A stretch of 64,000 nucleotides of DNA, from contig NZ_JAJFAY010000009.1 in assembly GCF_021083305.1 (NCBI RefSeq), forward strand, positions 62,001 through 126,000, read 5' to 3'. A program made the position numbers and the translations under genes. This document shows positions 62,766-64,000 of this stretch, one piece after another; the first letter of the stretch is position 1; each line of letters opens with the position of its first letter. A model generated the notes under the pieces. The model saw only the letters and a program-made list of their open reading frames with translations. It was not told the DNA's origin and made no database searches. The stretch is from Haladaptatus sp. DYF46. GTDB taxonomy: Archaea; Halobacteriota; Halobacteria; Halobacteriales; Haladaptataceae.

Positions 62766-64000
62766 GTGGAACACGACATCACTCAAAACCGGGAAAGGAT
62801 AGCCTGGTGGCTGATTTTCAGCATCCTCGGCGTACTTTTCGTTTACATCCTCTACTCGTATGTGGGTACGATCGTTCTCGGATTATTTATTTACTATGCA
62901 ACGCGACCCGTGTACCGGCAGCTAACCCATCGTGTGGGATCACCGACGCTCGCAGCCGGGCTTTCTCTCGGTATGCTGGCGTTCCCAGGATTACTTCTGA
63001 TCGCGTATACTGTACTCGTGAGTATTCACCAGGTGAATGAACTCTTTGGGTCAAATCTGGATCAGTATCAATTACTTCTTGGGCCATATCTGCAGCGTGT
63101 TATTGGGACACAGGATCCACAGGTAGTATTGCAGCAGTTGCTTTCAAATCCCCAGCAACTTACGCAGTATCTCAGTCCACAGACAATGAGTAAGATACTC
63201 ACATCAACAGGTGGATATCTGAGTGCAATTGTCGTCGGTCTTTTGCACGTTTTCATTGCACTCGCAATTGCGTTTTATCTTCTCCGAGATGGTCAGAGGC
63301 TTGCGAATTGGTTCACATCACAAATTAGTAAGTCGGACAGTGCAACACACGCCTTCTTAGAGGCCGTTGATACTGATCTTCAGACGATCTACTTCGGCAA
63401 TATTTTGAATGCATTCGTGGTCGCTATCATCGCTTCGATCACGTATACGGCCCTCAATGCGATTGCTCCTCCTGGGCTTGCGATTCCAGCAGCTGTTTTG
63501 TTCGGGCTATTGACGGGGCTTGCAAGTCTAGTTCCAGTGGTTGGAATGAAACTCGTCTACGTTCCAGTCGGCCTTTATCTGGCTGGCGTCGCATTAGCAT
63601 CAGAACCACTTTATATTTGGTTCCCCGTGGCATTTCTACTCATTACGGCCACGATCGTTGATGGACTCACCGAAATACTATTGCGGCCATACATCTCCGG
63701 TCGGAATCTCCACGTTGGCCTCGTCCTATTCGCGTATATCTTTGGCCCGTTACTGTTCGGTTGGTATGGACTGTTCCTTGGACCGCTTCTACTCGTATTG
63801 TTCGTCCATAGTACCCGCATCATTTTACCGGAATTACTACACGGACGCGAATTGACGCCACAAGCAACTGCAACTGATCCAATTCCAAATCCAAATGAAA
63901 ACCAGCCTGCAACGACGAGTGGAAATGATTCCACTCAGCGAGACTCGAAATCCTCCACAGAACCATTATCAGCAGACCAAGCGTCTCCCACTGAGACTAC
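62766..64000 (+). CDS. AI-2E-family permease, truncated by the window end
   Basis: The GTG at 62766 opens EHDITQNRERIAWWLIFSIL, then membrane segments (GTIVLGLFIYYATRPVYRQL, LSLGMLAFPGLLLIAYTVLV). A long loop, VVLQQLLSNPQQLTQYLSPQ, and later IALAIAFYLLRDGQRLANWF and GLLTGLASLVPVVGMKLVYV match the AI-2E/UPF0118 transporter family. At least seven helices and an acidic C-terminal tail are present, and the frame is still open at the edge. In this family function ranges from autoinducer export to Na+/H+ exchange. No nearby quorum-sensing gene. Confidence 0.85.
   Translation, partial: MEHDITQNRERIAWWLIFSILGVLFVYILYSYVGTIVLGLFIYYATRPVYRQLTHRVGSPTLAAGLSLGMLAFPGLLLIAYTVLVSIHQVNELFGSNLDQYQLLLGPYLQRVIGTQDPQVVLQQLLSNPQQLTQYLSPQTMSKILTSTGGYLSAIVVGLLHVFIALAIAFYLLRDGQRLANWFTSQISKSDSATHAFLEAVDTDLQTIYFGNILNAFVVAIIASITYTALNAIAPPGLAIPAAVLFGLLTGLASLVPVVGMKLVYVPVGLYLAGVALASEPLYIWFPVAFLLITATIVDGLTEILLRPYISGRNLHVGLVLFAYIFGPLLFGWYGLFLGPLLLVLFVHSTRIILPELLHGRELTPQATATDPIPNPNENQPATTSGNDSTQRDSKSSTEPLSADQASPTET

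Overview
The window looks like haloarchaeal (halophilic euryarchaeal) DNA of unusually low G+C. The proteins are strongly acidic. Tat-type signal sequences (RR-x-F/L) with lipoboxes recur, and there is a C-terminal PGF-CTERM-like tail. Many genes belong to families I know mainly from haloarchaea: DUF7344-type winged helices, small CxxC zinc-finger proteins, a bacterio-opsin-activator-type sensor, a geranylgeranylglyceryl phosphate synthase, and a DUF1931 histone-fold protein. No genus can be named safely from the sequence.

Layout. (1) 1-10.1 kb holds ordinary cell-envelope and transport genes: small Tat lipoproteins, a YdjM-like membrane hydrolase, a large multi-pass membrane protein, an SLC13-type permease with RCK-C domains, a PGF-CTERM protein and a PhoD-like phosphatase. 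(2) 10.1-24.5 kb is a plasmid or virus graveyard. It has a PIN-type toxin-antitoxin pair, a decayed family B DNA polymerase, repeated fragments of coiled-coil plasmid genes, and a five-gene overlapping operon (19.6-22.2 kb) with a divergent winged-helix regulator and a 19-bp operator-like palindrome. A PAS/GAF/HTH sensor-regulator and a MATE exporter lie among these. (3) 24.7-40.5 kb is mixed: an MscS channel, a thermonuclease lipoprotein with a Thr-rich stalk, a degenerate tRNA-Leu, at least six full or broken copies of a SWIM zinc-finger gene, a MntA/HepT pair, and an MFS exporter with a MarR regulator behind two tandem palindromes. (4) 40.8-54.6 kb is a conjugative-type element. It begins with a noncoding region carrying phased iterons (GGGGTTC and GGGATTCA boxes every 25-26 bp, mirrored about 450 bp to the right). 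A convergent type IV secretion-like operon follows: coupling ATPase, DUF protein, VirB4-like ATPase, membrane proteins, a 48-residue P-loop mini-protein and a pilin-like protein. A winged-helix regulator beside a 61-bp palindrome and a Tat lipoprotein with a beta-helix fold close the segment. (5) 55-61.3 kb holds a GGGP synthase, a HAD remnant, an isolated AT-rich STAND NTPase with TPR repeats (a candidate defence gene), a minimal tyrosine recombinase and a DUF433/DUF5615 toxin-antitoxin pair. (6) 61.4-64 kb returns to regulators and an AI-2E-family permease that runs off the end.

How the parts may fit: the iterons with the 42.05 kb DNA-binding protein could form the replication or transfer origin of the element, and the T4SS-like operon would supply transfer. 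The divergent winged-helix proteins at 22.4 and 52.7 kb look like paralogous lysogeny or copy-control repressors of two related elements. Three toxin-antitoxin pairs and the STAND gene fit a defence and stabilisation load. These links are inference from position. Families were recognised by eye and no database search was run.
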